Notes: generated by a model not told the origin, from the sequence alone. Positions 22,876-36,429 are shown, counted from the first letter of the stretch. The stretch: DNA of 64,000 nucleotides from Urechis unicinctus (GCA_034190875.2 CM067348.1:24106975-24170974), one strand, 5' to 3'. Translations and numbers: made by a program.

Positions 22876-24640
22876 GTATTAAAAGCTTTCAATAAACCAT
22901 AGGTAAATAATATAATCATATGACATATCACCTGTTTGGGATGGGGATATTGAGTGGTCCCATGTGCAATGCGTCACGAATACGAAGGAGGCTGATGGGT
23001 AGCACATATTGATCCAGGCATACGGTGTCGAATTTCGTTAATGTTCTAATACAAGTGCTCGCTGAGTCCAACTCAACCTACTGTTCCAAAAGTCCCTGAA
23101 AATCTAGACTTCTGTCGTCGTTGGCATTAACTGTCCTCACCAACACATCATTACCGACCCTTTCTTGGAAGTCGTCATAGTTGATGCTTTCTGGCAAGTA
23201 TTCAGGCTTCGTTTTTAATTACTGCGCATGCCCGGGATCGCTTGCCGCGATACACAATACCGTTCAGTCTGCCTACCCATCATCAGCTGTGAAGGACTGA
23301 AATCTGTGGAAGTCGTTGGATTCGCATTATAGATCATAAGACCTAACATAGGATCTTCCTGTCGAAGAATTGACTTTGCTGTCTGTACCACTCTCTCAGC
23401 TTAACTGTTCGCCTGTGGGTAATGGGGACTTGTAGTCAAATGACTAAATCCATAAATGAGAACTGAGATGCAAATGCTATTGGCTTAAGTTCGTTACTTC
23501 CAGTTTCCAGTTGCATCAGGGTTGCTCCCAATCAAACTACTAGCATCTGCAGACATTACAGTCGGTAGGTTTGGGTGGTAATATGCAAGCACACGCACTG
23601 CAGTAATGAGGGACTTCGCCTCCCGAAAGGCCCTGTCTTGACTCGGTCCCCATGTCCAGACCATATTGGAGCAAAGCAAGTCCTTGATGGGTTTCAACAC
23701 TGCGGCTATATTTTCTGCAAACCGTCCTAGGTAGTTTATCATACCCAGACATCTTTTCAGCTCTGTGACATTTGTCGGCACTTCCAATTTACTTATGGCC
23801 TTAATCTAATTCGTAGATGACCTTATGCCGTTGCAATCAATGTGATGTCCCAGAAACGATTGGAGCACACCACTCTGTCGGTTCCTGAACGGGAGCAATT
23901 ACACCATGACTCTCCATCCGTCGCAGTTCCTCTTTAACCTTCGACATTAGAGGTATAGGTATCCTACGCGCTGTGTTAATGCTGTATGGCTCTGCATCAG
24001 CTTTCAATCTAATGTTGAGCGGTTGACACTTCATGAGACCTACATCACCATACACTGAAGAATCCATTTTTGTTTCGTTCAACTGGAGATGTACGAATCC
24101 CATGGCTGTAGATGCGTTTCGGCTCAACAAGTTACTACTAGTTGCTCCCTTGACAACGTATATTTTCATGCAATACAACTTGCCTTTATGCTTGATCTTG
24201 GCGTTGAACACACCTTGACAAGACAATGGACTTCCAACACTACTTAGACCAACGCCAAAAGGTCTTAAGCATTGTATGACTTAGCTGTTATAACCGTCAC
24301 ATCAGTTCTAGTGTCACTCTTGAAATTGACAAGATGTTCACAAAGTCTTAGTTTCACCTCCCATGGCTGACCCTTACTATCATGGTCACATGAGACAGAA
24401 CCAAGGAAATATGATGACTCTGAATTTGTTTCGGGGACAACCACTTCGCGTATCCCTAGACCGTGAGACTGACCTGATTTGTAACATGCTGCATAATGTC
24501 CTACTTTCTGGCAGTTGTGACATTTAACTTTCTTTGCTGGACATTGTCCCTGTGGGTGACTGCGACCACATCTGCCACATGCCCCTTGAGATTCAAATGA
24601 CAAGCCTAGTCCTTTGTTTAGCTCGTGCGCACTTGACAAG
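22876..24640 (-). mobile_element. Internally deleted Gypsy-type fragment, copy 1
   Basis: In order on the minus strand: zinc knuckles (CGRCGRSHPQGQC and CHNCQKVGHYAAC, about 24,580-24,485), a protease-like site reading SDTRTDVTVI (24,290-24,320), an RT N-terminal part (RRIPIPLMSKVKEELRRMES, EPTEWCAPIV), an RT thumb part (LKRCLGMINYLGRFAEN), RNase H start (VMSADAS) and integrase C-terminal part ([12 protein letters not shown]). The RT palm with the catalytic aspartates is missing, as is sequence between RNase H and integrase. The same deletions occur in the copies at 33.8 and 40.8 kb. It is a dead element. Confidence 0.82.
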
Positions 24641-25118
24641 TTGTTTTCAAAGATTAGTTTTTTTCTCTTTTAGTAAATTTCCTGGGATTTACTGTATCAC
24701 AAGATGTGAAAAGGTCGGATAAATACATCCGGTTACAAGCGCACCTGAATTTAAACATTAGTCAAAGTCTCACTGAACCACCAGCGTCAAGATCGCGCTA
24801 TTCAATAATCAATGAGATGCAAAAGTAAACGGTCTTATTTGCACATCTGCGACTGCAGCGCATTTTCCATTGCATATTATGAATATTAATGAAGGGATAC
24901 CGCCTTAGGATGTTGGCACAAGATCACGGTTTTCAAATTATGGTCGATATTTCCCCTGGCTCATCAGGCAGTAAAGATGCAAGGATGACATCGACTAACT
25001 TCTGAGTTGCTCTAGGCCAACAATATATCCTGGGTTATACGGAGTGGTATACCATATTGTTGTATGCCAGAATTCGTTTGGAAAGTTTGAAGATACGGGA
25101 TAAAAACCTGACACGGAG

Positions 25119-25176
25119 TATATAAGTAGGCAAGTCACAAGCAGCGAGTTTTTGTCAGACCTCAAACAGTGGATCG
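25119..25176 (+). promoter_or_regulatory. TATA-box core promoter and untranslated first exon, sulfotransferase copy 1
   Basis: TATATAAG lies at 25,119-25,126 within GAGTATATAAGTAGGC. A probable start site lies about 30 bp downstream. The putative exon ends GGATCG|GTAAGC, a good donor, at 25,176. The next acceptor on this strand that suits the gene is TTCTGTTTCAG at 28,087-28,097. The block is kept nearly unchanged at 37,322-37,379 and 44,124-44,181. Confidence 0.6.
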
Positions 25177-28097
25177 GTAAGCAACCAATCATGTACTTTT
25201 CTTTGTGGCCTTATTGTTTTCTTACTTATCAACTCGATTCTTGTGTTCAGCCCGCAACGCCATCCTCCCGATTACATAAAGTTACCTTCTTTTAGCCTCT
25301 TATCGATCTTGGGCCTTCAAAAGTTGTGTCTGAAGATGCAAATGCTTTTTAAAGCAAAGACAAGCATTCATTTTCCGATTTAACACCTTTCAGATTATAA
25401 CTAGAACATTCGTGCAGAAGCTTGGTCAATATTTATGGATAGAACTGGCGGGTTTGCTTCAATCGTCCTCAGTATCCCCATTACAAAAGGGTCGTAACGG
25501 CGTAAGCCTTAATAACGCGAGTGCTTTGCAGGGTCAGCCAACATTCAGGTGCAGTGTCATAGGAATCTGGTGAGAAGTGACGGGAGAGGATGAGAGAATA
25601 CTCACCGGGCCCTGGCTCAGAGATTTGTTGGTCAAGATGGGACACGAATAACTAAACGACGCTCGAGTGTCAGATCTTTAAGCCTATGGCTCAAGCGACG
25701 ATTGTGCCGAGTCAATCATGATTGAACGGTGAGGATTGATGTAGACGATATGCACAACATTGCTTTGCCGGTTGAGTTCTACGGTGATTCGTTCTATTCG
25801 TTTTAAGGACCATGCAGCTTGGGTATATGGAATTTGCTGGCGTTAATAAGATCATGTAAGTTGCTGTTGTCAGTGATCGAGCTGCTAATTAGCAATTATG
25901 TGATATCTCGGGTTCATGTCCGCAGATGGTGGATGCTCGGCAACAGTTTCCATTATTGTTTCCTCACATCACGTTCTATAGAGGACAAATATCAAATACT
26001 CCCATCCCGTAGCCAATATTGACATCAATAGTGATATATTATGGTCGTGCATGACAATTAGACTGATTATATCATGCTCGTGCATGACCCCAGTTTCTGA
26101 ATACGACTGAAATTCGCGCATAACAAAACATTACATATGTCTATATTTTTTTAATCGTCCAGAGCGAATACATGTGGGATATTTTCGCGTCTGTCTTATT
26201 GGCATTTCGTTTAAGGAGTTGGAGGGTCTGTGGATTTTCGTTATCTTCCTGTCCGGAAGGTAATTTGCCAATTCATTACGTTTTCAATCTCTGCCCTAGC
26301 TTTTGTATCAGCCGTGTGAGCGTACGAGTTTGTTTGACAGACAGAAGGCAACAGATGAGCAAATGCCACCTTTGAAGCCGTATCCACAAGGTAACAATAC
26401 CCGACGACGTAACTAAACTTGTGAAGCTTTGCAATAGAAGTATTACCCGATAATGTACCACTTGGAAGCCCGAGGGGCGATAAAATGTGACGCCGCATTG
26501 CCGACAACGATTGCCCAAGGCTAAGATGAATCAAGCAAAAGCCAGATTTGATATCCCTTGAGCTCATACATCCCTACCATTACAATCTTTTACCATCAGC
26601 AGCGAATGACTCATCGCACCCCTCACTCCAGTTGCCCCTACCCCCACTCGCCGTGAGCAACATCGTCAAGATGATCTGGAAATTGTACAATCGGTGCGTC
26701 TTTGAAGTAATTTTCACTTCTTAATGCCGTATATTTTCCCTCCGTCGGATTCGACAATTTCGAGTCTCATTCGGTTTATTGAAGACTCGACTCACACCTG
26801 TTTTAGCTTTAATCATTATGAATAAACGCCCACATTTCATGTCAGAGGCTTATTGCTCTCCGTGGACGCTTAAGCGCTGAAATTCAGTTTCATTATCTAT
26901 AACAGGGAGAATCTCGTTCTCTACACAGCTTGCTTAGTTTGGCAGGATATATATTTGCTTTCACCACGTGTATTACACCAACACCGCCCCACTCCGCACA
27001 CACTTTTCACTTTGTTTTTCAGTGGGTTTTTTTTTTATTATGACAGCTTGGTGCACTTTCTGAAGCCAAGCCATAATTCCTCCTTCATTTGATCATAATT
27101 AGTAATCTGATGAAAGATTAGTTTTGTGTTTAATTTGCATATGAAAAAGATCTGATTTTGTTAAGATGTCTTGACCCCCATCTTCTTGAGAACGGGCTTT
27201 ACCCATCAAGGCCGTTTAAGAATGGGAAATTCATTCTGATATTGAATTAGTTACAGAGGAATCACTGGTCAGGGGTATTCATAGAGGTATTACACGGGGT
27301 TCGTGCAATTGATATTGAAAATATTCCAGGCTGCCCCAAGAAATTTACAACCAATCAAATTATTTGTTATAATGGAATTATGGATGCAAATGTACATTTC
27401 CGGTTAAAATATATACCAATAATATGTGGTAGAATATATTGTAATGCCAATCTCGGTAATGAATAACAAATGATAAGATCAGTTTTCAAATGAAATATGC
27501 GCGACCTCGCTTGTTTGACGTTCGTCAGTACGTCAGTCACTAATGTCATTATGAAACGTCATTAATGTAATTATGAAACATGCAGATGTGCCTTCCTTGC
27601 CATATTGCTGGACAACCTGGTGTTCGTTGTTGTCAGAATCATTATCATAACCACTTCTGCCTACTCCGATCCCATAACTTAGGTTTGACCGACTGACCTC
27701 TGTACTGACCCTGTGACTTCATGCGTTCACCATGTCCCCTTCCCTTACTCCCTGTCATTGCACCTTCCGGACAATTACTGGGTGGAACGCCGCTTACTCA
27801 ATTATGATGTAGGTAGTCGCGTGTTACTAGCCGTGTGAATGCGTACCTGGCCTCGCTCAAACACAATCAAACGAGACAAGTCGTCGGTCTTACCTGTGTT
27901 AGAAGTGCCGTTTTGGATATTTTGTTCCTGTGGAGTGCAGGCAGCTTATGTGTGTTAGATGATGGAGTGCATATTAAGGGTACCTCTATCTAGATTTGTC
28001 TGTTGTTATAAATCTTGTAATAACCATCTTTTCGCCCACTGTCAATCGTCCATATTATTGATTAAACTTTACATGTTTAGCCATTGTTCTGTTTCAG
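25177..28097 (+). other. Presumed first intron of sulfotransferase copy 1
   Basis: About 2.9 kb with no recognised gene. It contains a 108-codon minus-strand frame (26,241-26,567) that stays open in the third unit but differs there mainly by amino-acid-changing bases, so it is not called. Confidence 0.45.
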
Positions 28098-28164
28098 TTT
28101 TAGACTCATCCCTTCTGTTTACTTCCAAAGTACCTCTCTATTTGCACGACTTTCTGAATTGACG

Positions 28165-30229
28165 ATGCATCCGAAATTGAGTATGAATACACATGTAGAG
28201 ATGAACAAGTACTATTGGAGAGTTATGGCTGCGGCAATGGTCACATTAGTGTTTGTATTTCGAACAATGAACCATTTTGGGTCGCTGCACAAAACATGCG
28301 CCACAAGCCCAGCATTTCATATGGTGCGCTTGCTTGAAGTACACAGACATAATGTAAGCATCAATGCTCGGACTAACAGAACAAGTGATACAAAGCCTCC
28401 ATCAACTTCCTATATACCTGTCTGCCAAAACGTCACAGGTAAGTGCTTTCCTCTGCAAAACAATTTTGACATTTTCTCCAGTCGTTTTGTTGTTGATAAC
28501 AGCAATATTTTACCGTTCAGAAGATGGAGAGCCATCGAGACTTTTATACAACCGGGTTCCAAAATGCGGCAGTTCCAGCGTGCATGCGCTGATTAGAGCT
28601 ATGCAAAGGAACAATAACTTTAAATACAAGGCAGAATATTATTCATATGGCTGGCATGTCAGCAATATTAAGGAGGTGAGACTACCTATTGGACTTATCT
28701 AGTATGCTCGATTGCCCTACACTTGTTGAACTAAGCATGAATTATTGTGTATGTATGTGATTATGTATACTTTTATAGACGTATGCATTCTCTTGATCAT
28801 ACGACTGAACGTATTTCATCATATGCTGACTAAAATGAATCCGGTCTCCCAAAAAAACTGTTACGATCGTCATCTTTAAAAACAATATCAGGCATAATAC
28901 TATGGCAGTAGCACCTTATATATATTTAATGTGCATCAGTAAAAGAAATTAATGGAATTCAACTTACAATAGTTCAGCAGTTTAATGTCATAGAGATCTT
29001 TGTACATACACACGTACAAATATAAGTGTATGGATGTGTGGATTTCTTCATTAGCACCCGGAAAATGATATGTATTTGCATGTTTGCAGTTGGCGTTCGT
29101 TAGGCAGTTTTGTGGCATCAGATCACCGATGGTTTTTAACAGACATATTCATTATGTTGACTTCACAAAGTTTGGATTACCGTCACCTTGGTATATTAAC
29201 GTCATTAGAGACCCAATAGAGCATTTGAGATCATATTATTACTATATTATCACAAATAAATCACGCAAACTCCACCCAAAACTGCCTTACAACCTAGAAA
29301 ATGCTGTCGAAATTCAAATACTGGAGGCCAATAACACGAATATAAATCAGGTTAGTCAACGTACACCCGCTGTGTGAGAAGCCTGTAAGTGAGTGCATAT
29401 GTACAAGTAAAATAGATATTTTTCTGTTATCAGACTTTTGATGAATGTATATTGAGAAAGATGCCGTTATGTAATCGAGTGACTGACCTGTTCACCATCA
29501 TCCCATTTTTCTGCGGACAAGATGAAATGTGCTGGTATGTGTATCATAACAAATCTTTGCGTATATGAAAGAACGAAATGTCTGCCTTATTTCGGAAATG
29601 TTTAATATGAAGGTAAGCTTATATCGAGGCTACAGTGCATTAAAATAACACAAGACTGGTGTATATAGATCACACCGGAAGAGTGAATCGTTTTAACAAA
29701 AATCTTTTGGTATATTTACGTATTACAGGGCGCCCTCTCCTTCATCGCTGGCAAAAGCCAAGAAAAATGTGGAGAGCAGTTACAAACTTGTTGGCCTGAC
29801 GGAAGACCTGGATACATTTGTTGAAGGACTCGAGAAACTGCTGCCATATTTCTTCAAAGGAGCGTCTGCATGGTTCAATATAAATCATATGTATACAATG
29901 TTCAACGCATGGAAATAATCGTAGTGCCATCATTGTGTCTGATGAGTGTGATCATGTTTTGAATATTGACGAATATAATCAAACTTTAAAATAATCACCT
30001 TCACACTATTTTCTGTAATAGTCGTCATACAAATACACATAGCAACCCTGATTTGCTGGATACAGACCCTCACAAAAACGTCAATACAAGGAAAATACCA
30101 ATGAAGAAGTCTACAGAGGATTACCTGAGAAGTAAACTTCACGAGGAATATGACTTCTATCATTTCATCCAACAGCTGTTCTACCAGAAGGTAGCGGTGT
30201 GGAGGAAGAAAGGGACCGATGAAGAATGA
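28165..30229 (+). CDS. Uronyl 2-sulfotransferase-like (Golgi, type II membrane), copy 1
   Basis: Six coding exons with consistent phases: 28165-28438, 28521-28675, 29090-29350, 29434-29534, 29729-29890 and 30022-30229, giving 386 residues. Donors are CAG|GTAAGT, GAG|GTGAGA, CAG|GTTAGT, CTG|GTATGT and a weaker AT|GTATAC. Residues about 14-34 form a single signal anchor (YYWRVMAAAMVTLVFVF), followed by a stem with N-glycosylation sites. YNRVPKCGSSS is the 5'-phosphosulfate (PAPS) loop; RHIHYVDF carries the two histidines of the 2-O-sulfotransferase family; INVIRDPIEHLRSYYYY is the 3'-phosphate site; IPFFCGQDEMC and LVGLTEDL follow. The KLHEEYDFYHFIQQLFYQ tail is typical. The family sulfates C2 of uronic acid in chondroitin/dermatan or heparan chains. 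UST fits better than HS2ST because of the PKCGS loop. A 21-bp VNTR starts just after the stop. Confidence 0.9.
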
Positions 30230-30235
30230 AATATA

Positions 30236-30518
30236 TCTCTAGAGTCTTTTGGTACGGTTATGCCATCTTTTGGCACGGTTATGTCATCTTTTGGCACGGT
30301 TATGCCATCTTTTGGCACGGTTATGCCATCTTTTGGTACGGTTATGCCATCTTTTGGTACGGTTATGCCATCTTTTGGCACGGTTATGCCATCTTTTGGT
30401 ACGGTTATGTCATCTTTTGGTACGGTTATGCCATCTTTTGGCACGGTTATGCCATCTTTTGGTACGGTTATGTCATCTTTTGGTACGGTTATGTCATCTT
30501 TTGGCACGGTTATGGACT
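30236..30518 (+). repeat. 21-bp VNTR, about thirteen units, in the sulfotransferase 3' flank
   Basis: The unit ACGGTTATGCCATCTTTTGGC/T repeats with small C/T and G/A variants. All six frames stay open in places because 21 is a multiple of three. Unit 3 has only about two units (49,356-49,395); unit 2 has a scrambled array. Confidence 0.95.
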
Positions 30519-31745
30519 GGATGTGTTGCCTATTTCTTCCGTTAAATGGTGTCTTTATTCATGAATCATTTTTATATGGTATACATCCGAATTCAAAATC
30601 GCTTGCATGATGTATTGTTTTGGTGGTGACATACTCTGCCGTAAGTTGCCCCTACGACCAATCTTAAGTACATACAGCTGTAATGTTACCATATCAAAGA
30701 ACTTATAGGTAAGCTAAGAATGTTAACTCCAATTGACTTTTGTTGTGAGAGATTTTGGCGTCTCTAGCACACCTATACTAACAGAAAATCAACAAAAGCA
30801 TTAAACTGTTGTTAATGAACAACTGGAATTATTTTATTGGTCAAGGCGATCACACCTCCAAATTGATATGTGGTGTTAGATAAGCATTATGACATACTTA
30901 ACGCAGGTAAACAAGAGGCGGTTTACGTATTTTGTAGGAAGTTAACCCTACAAGCTCTTTGACCATATCTCCAAAGTTATCTTGAAAGCTCTCCTATTCT
31001 GTATTAGAGTGTTATGCAAACTCCTGTGCTTTATCATATAGATTCGGAAAATATCAGAGGAAACAATTACCACTCAGGAGATACTGCCCTAGTTATTGCT
31101 ATGCTCCAATATAATTAATTATTAATTACGATTTGCAATACTGATAGTCCCTGAAGACATAGAGCTTTTGAAGTGGGAAAATCCTTTAGAAATACGCTCT
31201 GTATAGTTGTCGTAAAATTAATGCTTAATGCGGCGTCAAAGAGAGTGTGATACCTCTGGTACAATCACCTGCTGTTACAAATCGTGATGATTGATGAGTT
31301 GAGTGGATAGCATATTATCATCATTAAATGCGTCTATGTCAGCACGATCATTCACCACCTAGAGTAAAAAGTATGTCCTCATGAGTGACATGCAATTTAG
31401 GTTTGTTTTGCAATTCTATTTAAAAAATCATCCAGATGGGGGCATTTCAAATGCCAGAAGCAGATGAAGCAATATTAGGGGAAGGGCGTATAAGAATAAA
31501 TAACCATTAATATTCTTTGATACCTAATGAATAAAAATGCCCAATGAATTTAGAAAATCTTTTCTATTTAAATCCATTGCAGCAAATTGTGAAATTGCGA
31601 TATTCTATGATATACAATATAATAGAGTTCCCGATGACACTGACAAGCTTTTTATGTTGATATCCATGGGAACAAAATGTTGAAATGCAATATATGATAA
31701 AATATTGAATAAAGTCAGACCAAAGTCGCTTTATTCAGGTCAAGT
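30519..31745. other. Sulfotransferase 3' flank, no gene seen
   Basis: AT-rich, without recognisable coding sequence. It is duplicated at 38,195-39,450 and 49,396-50,580 with high identity. Confidence 0.5.
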
Positions 31746-31784
31746 TAGGCGTTATGATTAGTAATTATGAAAGTGGAATACGTC

Positions 31785-31863
<79 letters not shown>

Positions 31864-31885
31864 TATATATATATATATAGATATA

Positions 31886-31931
<46 letters not shown>

Positions 31932-32013
31932 ATATATATCTATATATATATCTATATATATATATATATATCTATATATATATATATATATATAGATATA
32001 TATATATAGATAT
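31746..32013. repeat. Short terminal-repeat-like segment plus (TA)n tract, unit 1
   Basis: GTTAGGCGTTATGATTAGTA and the next 25 bp lead into TA repeats. The 45-bp lead is found inverted at 36,505-36,549 and, degraded, at 43,286-43,320, on the far side of other (TA)n tracts. Confidence 0.8.
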
Positions 32014-32040
32014 GCATATGCATATATACTAATTCATATA

Positions 32041-32330
32041 TGCAACCGTGGTGTGTCAATTTGGACGCAAAACAAACATTGTGGTAATCCGCATGCAAAT
32101 TCAGTAAACGCAGAAAGGAGTCACATTGTTCAATGAATCTACATCCTACACGTAAAGTGCCGAATATCAAATCAGACGGGATCGTCGATTTCCGTAACAA
32201 GGCGTCTGGCAAGCTGGTTCCCGACAGCATCGTGTCTCCTTCACCAGCAGCTTTCACACCATTAGCCATATCCCCGGTTGTCTGGCTGTTTTGCTATGTT
32301 TTCGAGACCGCCTGACGCCTGGGTGCAGCG
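32041..32330. other. Conserved coding-like segment beside the hAT remnant
   Basis: It has open frames on both strands: minus-strand reading [20 protein letters not shown], plus-strand [16 protein letters not shown]. It is present in all three units. I do not recognise it; it may be part of another transposon. Confidence 0.35.
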
Positions 32331-32408
32331 GGAGTATGCGCACAACATATAGCGTCAAAGGCGTAGTAACGCCCTTCCGAGAAAGCGTGTTTTCAAAACA
32401 TACTTGGT

Positions 32409-33079
32409 ATGGATGCTTCAGCAGTTACAAAACAGCAGACATTAACGCATTATTTAAGGCGCCCGGCACCTGCAAATGATACTGATTCACTAATAAAGGG
32501 AATGCTTATATTCAAAGGAAACAATACCATCACAAAGTCAAAGAAGTCACTTTCTATCAAAGATCAGTTTATTCATAACTTAGTAAACAACCTAGAGAAA
32601 AGGTTCCCCCCTGCAGCCACTAATTTACTTATTGCTTTTGGAGTATTGGGCATGAGACCCATCACTTTCTTGTCAAACACTGAACTGGATTCATGGGCCA
32701 ATGACAACATTGATACTCTCCTGGAGCAGTATGGTGAACAGAAAACCAGTAATAACATAACCAGGGAGACTATTGTAGATTCACAGGCTACAAGAAATTA
32801 ATAGAAGGAACTCAAAACACTGGTTAGAAGTCAGGGTTACCCCAGAGACAAGATCAGGGAACTGTGGGGTTGTTCCAAAATCTATGCAAATTAGCAGCTC
32901 TTGCATTGACAGCCCCCTGTCACACTGCTGAGTGTGAGAGGGGGTTTAGTGTGCAAAACCACATTAAGTCCACCTTCAGACACAGATTCGGAGAACAAAG
33001 ACTGGAGGACCTGATAACTGTGTCTATTGAGGAGCCTGACATTCATGATGAAAAGAACACTGAAAAAAAATCTATTTAA
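32409..33079 (+). pseudogene. hAT-family transposase remnant, unit 1
   Basis: A frame begins MDASAVTKQQTLTHYLRR and stops at 32,799-32,801. A second part (32,864-33,079) has the hAT C-terminal dimerisation motifs LAALALTAPCHTAECERGFS and IKSTFRHRFGEQRLEDL. The catalytic middle of a full-length hAT transposase is not present, so it is a non-autonomous or domesticated-looking fragment. Copies lie at 40,140-40,817 and 51,193-51,846. Confidence 0.75.
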
Positions 33080-33212
33080 TAGTGTCTGACTGAACCCACT
33101 CTGTAGTCAGATGTGGGACCACTAGTTTTCCCACTTTGAGTTGAAATGACCCACATTGAAGGTACGAGTGGGACATCGGTCCCACATTACAGTAAAGCTG
33201 GAATGAACTCTG

Positions 33213-33244
33213 TATATATATAGGTATATATAGAAATATATATT

Positions 33245-33310
<66 letters not shown>

Positions 33311-33322
33311 GTATATATATGG

Positions 33323-33362
<40 letters not shown>

Positions 33363-33613
33363 ATTTTAGGTATATACAGATATAAACAGAATATATAGAA
33401 ATAAATATAAAAATATATATATGTATATATATGCATATATATATATATGTATATAGAAGTATCTATATATATATCTATATATATATATATATATCTATAT
33501 ATCTATATATATCTCTCTATATATATCTATATATAGATATATATCTCTATATCTATATATATATATATATATATCTATATATATATATCTATATATATAT
33601 ATATATATATATA
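33213..33613. repeat. Interrupted (TA)n tract
   Basis: TA repeats with TATC, TATG and GATA interruptions between unit 1 and the second Gypsy fragment. No equivalent lies at the unit 2/unit 3 junction. Confidence 0.95.
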
Positions 33614-33766
33614 GTGACGGTCAAACCAATCGTAGACTCCAACCTGTCTATCATTATGTATTTATTATTGATTCGGTATATCATGAATGATATAATGAAA
33701 CACTTTAATGCAAATAAAAATCAAACTGTTTTCGCTGTTCATGTATTCAATGGAATCGACAAGCAT

Positions 33767-36078
33767 TAAAAGCTTTCAATAAACCATAGGTAAATAATAT
33801 AATGTTTCCTAATAATCATATGACATCTCACCTGTTTGGGATGGGGATATTGAGTGGTCCCATGTGCAATGCGTCACGAATACGAAGGAGGCTGATGGGT
33901 AGCACATATTGATCCAGGCATACGGTGTCGAATTTCGTTAATGTTCTAATACAAGTGCTCGCTGAGTCCAACTCAACCTACTGTTCCAAAAGTCCCTGAA
34001 AATCTAGACTTCTGTCGTCGTTGGCATTAACTGTCCTCACCAACACCATCGTGCATTACCGACCCTTTCTTGGAAGTCGTCATAGTTCATGCTTTCTGGC
34101 AAGTATTCAGGCTTCGTTATTAATTACTGCGCATGTCCGGGATCGCTTGCCGTGATACACAATACCGTACAGTCTGTCTACCCATCATCAGCTGTGAAGG
34201 AATGAAATCTGTGGAAGTCGTTGGATTCGCATTATAGATCATAAGACCTAACATAGGATCTTCCTGTCGAAGAATTGACTTTGCTGTCTGTACCACTCTC
34301 TCAGCTTAACTGTTCGCCTGCGGGTAATGGGGACTTGTAGTCAAATGACTAAATCCATAGATGAGAACTGAGATGCAAATGCTATTGGCTTAAGTTCGTT
34401 ACTTCGTACTTCCAGTTTCCAGTTGCATCAGGGTTGCTCCCAATCAAACTATTAGCATCTGCAGACACTACAGTCGGTAGGTTTGGGTCGTAATATGCAA
34501 GCACACGCGCTGCAGTAATGAGGGACTTCGCCTCCCGAAAGGCCCTGTCTTGACTCGGTCCCCATGTCCAGACCATATTGGAGCAAAGCAAGTCCTTGAT
34601 GGGTTTCAACACTGCGGCTATATTTTCTGCAAACCGTCCTAGGTAGTTTATCATACCCAGACATCTTTTCAGCTCTGTGACATTTGTCGGCACTTCCAAT
34701 TTACTATGGCCTTAATCTAATTCGTAGATGACCTTATGCCGTTGCAATCAATGTGATGTCCCAGAGAAACGATTGTGGCACACCACTCTGTCGGTTCCTG
34801 AACGGGAGCAATTACACCATGACTCTCCATCCGTCGCAGTTCCTCTTTAACCTTCGACATTAGAGGTATAGGTATCCTACGCGCTGTGTTAATGCTGTAT
34901 GGCTCTGCATCAGCTTTCAGTCTAATGTTGAGCGGTTGACACTTCATGAGACCTACATCACCATACACTGAAAAATCCATTTTTGTTTCGTTCAACTGGA
35001 GATGTACGAATCCCATGGCTGTAGATGCGTTTCGGCTCAACAAGTTACTACTAGTTGCTCCCTTGACAACGTATATTTTCATGCAATACAACTTGACTTT
35101 ATGTTTGATCTTGGCGTTGAACACACCTTGACAAGACAATGGACTTCCAACACTACTTAGACCAACGCCAAAAGGTCTTAAGCATTGTATGATTTAGCTG
35201 TTATAACCGTCACATCAGTTCTAGTGTCACTCTTGAAATTGACAAGATGTTCACAAAGTCTTAGTTTTACCTCCCATGGCTGACCCTTACTATCATGGTC
35301 ACATGAGACAGAACCAAGGAAATATGATGACTCTGAATTTGTATCGGGGACAACCACTTCGCGTATCCCTAGACCGTGAGACTGACCTGATTTGTAACAT
35401 GCTGCCTAAAGTCCTACTTTCTGGCAGTTGTGACATTTAACTTTCTTTGCTGGACATTGTCCCTGTGGGTGACTGCGACCACATCTGCCACATGCCCCTT
35501 GAGATTCAAATGACATGGTTTGGCCCACGCTTGCTGTTGGATCTTGGCTCGAAAGACTGATCAACGACTTCTTGAGTTAACTTCAGAGACATCAAGCTTG
35601 TTTGCATGTTGTTCAGTTAGTTGGGCTTTTGCTTGCTAAGATTGTCTGGCAAGCTGAATAGCTGTATCCAAAGGTGAGCTCAGGGGGCTGTCACAGAAGC
35701 TGCAAATGATATCTGTCTTGCAAACCAACCACTAATCTGTCTCTAATATGCTCGTCCTTAAGAGCGGCAAAATCACAGGTGCTAGATAGATCATATTATG
35801 TTCGTATGAAACTTTCTAGAACACATTGACATTTCGTTTGGGAATAAAATGTTCCTCAAATTGTCCCATCCCCACATCCAGTTTATTCTTGTCTCCCTCC
35901 GCGGTGAATATGAAGGAGCTAAATATGCCTGTGGTCCGAGGGCGTATATTAAGGTGCTAACATGAACTTCACCGTCCTCACTTGACACCTAGCCATAACG
36001 CTCGAAGCGTGCGCGCCAATCTTTCCATTCACCCGGATGACTAAAGTTGAACGTTTCAGGAGGTTAAAACTTCGACAT
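33767..36078 (-). mobile_element. Internally deleted Gypsy-type fragment, copy 2, with gag
   Basis: It matches copy 1 closely and extends further into gag, whose start MSKF reads from 36,078. Gag keeps the DEHITDRLVVGLQDR stretch typical of Gypsy gag, broken by stops. Zinc knuckles, the altered protease site, split RT and partial integrase follow as in copy 1. The same RT palm deletion joins EWCATIV to LGHHIDCNGI. Confidence 0.82.
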
Positions 36079-36135
36079 CGTGTCAGTTGTCTATTTCCTA
36101 GTGAAAAGACCAATACACTGTTGGAAGAACCCCGC

Positions 36136-36352
<217 letters not shown>

Positions 36353-36429
<77 letters not shown>

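Noticed and set aside
24995-25192. 65-codon minus-strand frame in three copies
   Set aside because: It overlaps the TATA promoter and leader exon on the other strand and carries no domain.
26241-26567. 108-codon minus-strand frame kept in units 1 and 3 (45,346-45,672)
   Set aside because: Differences between copies mainly change amino acids, there is no domain, and it lies inside the sulfotransferase first intron; open status is explained by recency.
30236-30518. CRISPR-like array
   Set aside because: Units are head-to-tail 21-mers without spacers, in a eukaryotic gene flank.
30226-30610. Three overlapping frames of a seven-residue repeat
   Set aside because: They arise from the 21-bp VNTR; variation between units is not codon-biased and no start context is seen.
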